Shown here: in pieces, positions 5,297 to 8,582 of the stretch | Position numbering within the stretch: the stretch's first letter is position 1 | How the letters are laid out: each line of letters begins with the position of its first letter | NCBI GenBank assembly: GCA_029219125.1 | Contig: JAQXSU010000206.1 | Location: forward strand, 1 to 8,582 | Direction: 5' to 3' | DNA from: Bacillota bacterium | GTDB lineage: Bacteria; Bacillota; Clostridia; Peptostreptococcales; Anaerovoracaceae | Length of the DNA: 8,582 nucleotides | The notes under the pieces: model-generated | The model's database searches: none | The model's input: only the letters and a program-made list of their open reading frames with translations | What the model was told of the DNA's origin: nothing | Position numbers and translations under genes: made by a program

Positions 5297-6604
5297 TCAA
5301 AGCCCGATGATCTCCTTGATCAGCTTCGGTGCTTCCACCGGCTGGCTGCCGATGACAAAGGCCTTCGATGCCTCCCGTACTGCGGCTTCTACCTTTCCTT
5401 CATCATTGCCGTAGAACGTGGCAAGCATATCCCCGGCTTCCACTGCGTCGCCCACCTTCTTATGGACATAGACGCCGGCAGACAGATCCACCGCATCCTC
5501 CTTGGTGGCACGGCCCGCACCGGTATGCTGGGATGCCAGACCAATGCATCTGGCCTCGATACGGCTTACATAGCCGGAAGACTCAGCACGAAGCTCCTTT
5601 TCCACGGTATGCTGCGGGAACAGGCTGTAGTCATCCACCACCGCAGGATTTCCACCCTGGGCCCCGATGAACCGGCGCAGTTGCGTAAGTCCGCTGCCGT
5701 CTTCAAGTGCAGCCCGGGTCTTTTCCATTCCCTCTTCCGGAGAAGCAGCTTTGCCGCCCAGATATACCATGATTCCCGAAAGCTTCAGTGCCAGCTCGGT
5801 GATATCGGCAGGCCCTCTTCCCTTCAGTGTCTCGATGGCTTCGATAACTTCCAGACTGTTTCCCACTGCCTTGCCCAGCGGCTGGCCCATTTCCGTAATG
5901 GCAGCCACGGTACGGCGGCCGGCAGAATTGCCGATCTCCACCATCAGACTTGCCAGCGTCACCGCATCCTCCGGATTCTCCATGAACGCGCCGTCGCCCA
6001 CCTTTACGTCCAGAACGATGGCATCAGAGCCTGCCGCAAGTTTTTTGCTCATGATGCTGGAGGCAATGAGCCCGAAATTATCCACGGTTGCCGTCACATC
6101 CCGCAGGGCATACAGCTTTTTATCCGCCGGCGTGATATGGGCCGTCTGTCCGATGACCGCCATGCCGATCTCATTGACCTGGTTCAGGAACTCGGACGGT
6201 TCCAGCGCAGTCCGGAAACCCGGAATAGATTCCATCTTGTCCACCGTTCCTCCAGTGAATCCCAGTCCCCGTCCGCTCATCTTGGCGATGGGCACGCCGC
6301 AGGCAGAGGCCAGAGGTGCCACCACCAAAGTGGTTTTATCCCCCACACCGCCGGTGGAATGTTTGTCAACCTTGATTCCGTTTATAGGTGACAGATCAAT
6401 GGTGTCGCCGGAATACCGCATGGCCTGGGTCAGTTCTACGGTTTCCTCTTTGCTCAGACCCTGAAAATAGATAGCCATCAGCAGCGCAGACACCTGATAA
6501 TCCGGAATCTCTCCTGCCACATATCCGTCGATGATCCACTGGATTTCTTCCCGGCTCAGTTCCTGCCCGTCTTTCTTTTTCTGTATCAGCGTTACCATAT
6601 TCAT
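5297..6604 (-). CDS. pdp: Pyrimidine-nucleoside phosphorylase
   Basis: This 435-residue cytosolic enzyme reversibly phosphorolyses uridine, thymidine and deoxyuridine to the base plus (deoxy)ribose-1-phosphate, the substrate of DeoB encoded just upstream. The family signature KVDKHSTGGVGDK is at 78-90 and a glycine-rich KMSGRGLGFTGGT segment at 108-120. Substrate-binding residues known from Bacillus-type enzymes fall at the expected numbers: H82, R168, S183 and K187. The order is an N-terminal helical domain, then the alpha/beta phosphate-binding domain, then a C-terminal domain (about 345-435) with GAGRATKEDAVD and HKKVGD. Overall similarity is to Bacillus Pdp rather than to a strict thymidine phosphorylase, so broad pyrimidine specificity is inferred. 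The ATG at 6604 overlaps the deoB stop as ATGA and has a GGGG tract about 10 bp upstream. The in-frame ATG two codons later is less well placed. An intrinsic terminator follows about 75 bp after the stop. Confidence 0.95.
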   Translation of the reverse strand: MNMVTLIQKKKDGQELSREEIQWIIDGYVAGEIPDYQVSALLMAIYFQGLSKEETVELTQAMRYSGDTIDLSPINGIKVDKHSTGGVGDKTTLVVAPLASACGVPIAKMSGRGLGFTGGTVDKMESIPGFRTALEPSEFLNQVNEIGMAVIGQTAHITPADKKLYALRDVTATVDNFGLIASSIMSKKLAAGSDAIVLDVKVGDGAFMENPEDAVTLASLMVEIGNSAGRRTVAAITEMGQPLGKAVGNSLEVIEAIETLKGRGPADITELALKLSGIMVYLGGKAASPEEGMEKTRAALEDGSGLTQLRRFIGAQGGNPAVVDDYSLFPQHTVEKELRAESSGYVSRIEARCIGLASQHTGAGRATKEDAVDLSAGVYVHKKVGDAVEAGDMLATFYGNDEGKVEAAVREASKAFVIGSQPVEAPKLIKEIIGL

Positions 6605-7773
6605 TTCAGTATTTCCCCCTTAAAACTTTCTCCGATGCCGGTATCTGCCACACCCAGATAGTCCGATACAGTGGCACCGATATCTGCGAAGCTCTTCCGG
6701 ATGCCCAGGTTCACGCCCTGCAAGCAGTTTTTGCCGTAAACCAGCAGCGGTACATATTCACGGGTATGGTCCGTGCCCGGTGCCGTCGGGTCATTGCCGT
6801 GATCCGCACAGATGATGAGAATGTCTTCCTCACCCAGCGCATCCAGGATCTCCGGAATGCGGGCGTCAAACTCCTCGATGCAGCGGCCGTACCCCTGTGG
6901 ATCTCTTCTGTGGCCGTACTTCGAGTCGAAATCCACCAGATTGGTGAAGATAAATCCCTCAAAATCCATGCCCATGGCTTCGATGGTCTTATCCACACCG
7001 TCCATATTGCTGACGGTATGCACGCTTTCCGTGATGCCTTTCTCGTTGAAAATATCGCCGATCTTTCCCACGCCATACATCATCTTTCCGCCTTTGGACA
7101 CCATGTCCAGAGTGGTATCGGCCGGCGGCGTTACCGCATAGTCGCGGCGGTCGGAAGTCCGCTCCCGTTTGCCGTCCTTTATGACATACGGCCTGGCAAT
7201 GACTCTGCCGCAGGCCCAGTCTCCCACCAGAAGTCTACGTGCAGTCTGGCAGATTTCATAGAGCTGTTCCAGCGGAATCACATCGATATTTGCTGCGATC
7301 TGAAACACGCTGTCAGCGGATGTATATACGATAGGTTTGCCGGTGGCTTCATGCTCCGGTCCAAGTTCTTCGATAATCTCAGTGCCGGAAGCAGGGTAAT
7401 TGCCCAGACACTGCAGTCCGATTGCAGACTCAAATGCTGCCATGAACTCTGCCGGAAACCCTTGCGGATATGTTTTGAACGGTACATCCGTCCGCAGTCC
7501 TGCAATTTCCCAGTGACCTGTGGTCGTATCCTTTCCCCGGGAAATCTCCGCCATCTTGCCGTAACATCCCAGCGGCCTTTCCACAGCCAGTCTGCCTTCG
7601 CAGACACCGTCAATATTTCCCCAACCAAGCTTCAGAAGATTGGGGATATTCAGTTCCCCGCAGGCTTCCCAGATATGACCGAAGGTATCTGCTCCTGCAT
7701 CGCCGTATGCTGCAGCATCGGGCAGAGCCCCCACACCTAAACTGTCCGTTACGATTACTACTGCTTTTTTCAT
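6601..7773 (-). CDS. deoB: Phosphopentomutase DeoB
   Basis: This 390-residue cytosolic enzyme interconverts (deoxy)ribose-1-phosphate and (deoxy)ribose-5-phosphate, linking nucleoside breakdown to pentose metabolism. It belongs to the alkaline-phosphatase superfamily with two catalytic Mn2+ ions. The expected ligands are visible: D10 in VIVTDSLGVG, D283 and H288 in VDFDSKYGHRRD, D324 and H325 in CADHGNDP, and H336 in TDHTRE. The phosphorylated threonine lies in GKDTTTGHWE (residues 80-89). Length matches the family norm of about 390. The ATG at 7773 has AAGGAGG 7 bp upstream, inside the end of the phosphoesterase gene. The stop overlaps the pdp start by 4 bp (ATGA), indicating translational coupling with the enzyme that makes its substrate. 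The family assignment is secure. Confidence 0.97.
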   Translation of the reverse strand: MKKAVVIVTDSLGVGALPDAAAYGDAGADTFGHIWEACGELNIPNLLKLGWGNIDGVCEGRLAVERPLGCYGKMAEISRGKDTTTGHWEIAGLRTDVPFKTYPQGFPAEFMAAFESAIGLQCLGNYPASGTEIIEELGPEHEATGKPIVYTSADSVFQIAANIDVIPLEQLYEICQTARRLLVGDWACGRVIARPYVIKDGKRERTSDRRDYAVTPPADTTLDMVSKGGKMMYGVGKIGDIFNEKGITESVHTVSNMDGVDKTIEAMGMDFEGFIFTNLVDFDSKYGHRRDPQGYGRCIEEFDARIPEILDALGEEDILIICADHGNDPTAPGTDHTREYVPLLVYGKNCLQGVNLGIRKSFADIGATVSDYLGVADTGIGESFKGEILK

Positions 7774-7775
7774 GT

Positions 7776-8507
7776 TTATTCCTCCTTCGGAATGACCTGC
7801 TGCGGCATTCCTTCCACATAATCTAAAGATACAAGCCGGTATTCCACACCATTAAAGATACCCTTCAGTCCGTGCTTATAGGCATCTTTTCCATGAAGAT
7901 GTCCGTAAACACAGGTTTTCACGCCATATTCGCTCATGAGCCGGGTAAAACCGCTGTCCTGCTGCATGTCGTTGGTCGGCGGGAAGTGAAGCACCCCGAT
8001 CATCTGGTCTGCCCCTGCCTTTCGGCCTTCCTCCAGGGAGAGGCGGAGACGCAGCAGCTCCCGTTCGTAGATTTTACGGTCATGGTCCGTATATCCGTCT
8101 GTTCCCGGACAGGTCCATCCCCGGGTACCGCAGATTGCTGTCCGCATGCCGGTTTCCGGATCTTCCGCCACATGGCACTGGTTCTGGGTGAAGCACATGG
8201 TCCCGTCCTCATACAGCTTATTCAGGCGGCTGATGGACTGCCACCACAGATCGTGATTCCCTTTGAAGAGAATCTTCCTGCCCGGCAGTGAATGGATCCA
8301 GTCCAGATCGGCCATGGCTTCCTCCAGCTTCAGCCCCCAGGAGATATCGCCGCACAGGATGACCACATCCTCCGGTGCCACCGTCTCGCTCCAGTTTTTA
8401 TACAGTTTTTCCGTGTGACCCACCCATTGGCCGCCGAAGATGTCCATGGGCTTCTGCACCCCTTCTCCGAAGGACAGATGCGGATCACCGATTGCAAATA
8501 TTTTCAT
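7776..8507 (-). CDS. Calcineurin-like metallophosphoesterase
   Basis: This is a 243-residue cytosolic protein with the full set of metallophosphoesterase metal-binding motifs: D8-x-H10 near the N-terminus, GDISW with D54, GNHD at 83-86, a histidine in VLHFPP (H174), and GHLH at 202-205. Such enzymes use a two-metal centre to hydrolyse phosphomonoesters or phosphodiesters. The substrate cannot be read from the sequence. The motifs span nearly the whole chain, and there is no signal peptide or membrane segment. I chose the ATG at 8507 rather than the one at 8549 because AAGGAGAG sits about 10 bp upstream and the MKIFAIGDPH strand starts there as in other family members. The stop is 2 bp from the deoB start, and the deoB ribosome binding site lies in the last codons of this gene. 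The two are therefore probably cotranscribed. A housekeeping nucleotide or phosphate-recycling role would fit the context but is inference. Confidence 0.88.
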   Translation of the reverse strand: MKIFAIGDPHLSFGEGVQKPMDIFGGQWVGHTEKLYKNWSETVAPEDVVILCGDISWGLKLEEAMADLDWIHSLPGRKILFKGNHDLWWQSISRLNKLYEDGTMCFTQNQCHVAEDPETGMRTAICGTRGWTCPGTDGYTDHDRKIYERELLRLRLSLEEGRKAGADQMIGVLHFPPTNDMQQDSGFTRLMSEYGVKTCVYGHLHGKDAYKHGLKGIFNGVEYRLVSLDYVEGMPQQVIPKEE

Positions 8508-8514
8508 ATTCCGT

Positions 8515-8582
8515 TTACTCTCCTTCGTAATCTGCAGCAGGCAGATCATCCAGCTCCAGCAGCTGGCTGGCCTGCCTCTGGT
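8515..8582 (-). CDS. C-terminal end of an unidentified gene (partial)
   Basis: The minus-strand frame entering from the right edge is open for 22 codons and stops with TAA at 8515-8517. It encodes an acidic tail ending LPAADYEGE. The metallophosphoesterase start codon follows 7 bp after this stop, and that gene's ribosome binding site (AAGGAGAG) lies in the last codons of this frame. This arrangement is typical of adjacent genes in one operon. The visible tail is too short to identify a family, so no function is proposed. The gene start lies outside the window. Confidence 0.6.
   Translation of the reverse strand, partial: QRQASQLLELDDLPAADYEGE

Noticed and set aside
5462..6391. Plus-strand open frames opposite pdp and, at 6766-7740, opposite deoB
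   Set aside because: Both are shadows of highly conserved enzymes on the minus strand.

Overview
The window looks like chromosomal DNA of a low-to-mid GC Gram-positive anaerobe, most likely a Clostridia/Lachnospiraceae-type Firmicute. This is inferred from several things: strong purine-rich ribosome binding sites, a YtrA-type GntR/ABC module, a DUF3343 protein, a DacF-like carboxypeptidase, a Bacillus-type pyrimidine-nucleoside phosphorylase, and HTH-Uma2 fusion proteins. Every gene I can support lies on the minus strand, so transcription runs right to left.

Right part (8582 to about 5190): the last codons of an unidentified gene, a calcineurin-like metallophosphoesterase, phosphopentomutase (deoB) and pyrimidine-nucleoside phosphorylase (pdp). 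These genes are tightly packed, with start codons touching or overlapping the previous stop, and the run ends in a good intrinsic terminator at 5190-5220. Pdp splits pyrimidine (deoxy)nucleosides to (deoxy)ribose-1-phosphate, and DeoB converts that to the 5-phosphate for central metabolism.

Middle (5296 to 3332): a 287-bp intergenic region leads into two overlapping paralogous genes. Each encodes a small Cro/C1-like helix-turn-helix fused to a Uma2 (DUF820, PD-(D/E)XK-like) domain. The intergenic region carries a sigma-A-type promoter (TTGACG, 17 bp, TAGTAT on the minus strand) and seven CCATTT boxes (AAATGG in sense). Five of these form 11-bp AAAATGGAAAT-type repeats. All box spacings are near multiples of the DNA helical turn, and two boxes lie inside the promoter spacer. 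This is the most unusual part of the window. The paralogs also share an 80-bp block with only three silent differences although they are clearly diverged elsewhere, which hints at gene conversion.

Left part (3247 to 1): a D-alanyl-D-alanine carboxypeptidase with a membrane segment, then a DUF3343 protein followed by a terminator. After these comes a GntR/YtrA-type repressor gene with a TTGACA promoter and two ATTGTC...GACAAT palindromes. It is followed, with ATGA-type coupling, by an ABC ATPase with an unusual acidic/basic tail, and then by the first 54 codons of the membrane permease, cut off by the window edge. This is a classic self-regulated ABC transporter operon. No RNA genes, insertion sequences, CRISPR arrays or prophage genes were seen.
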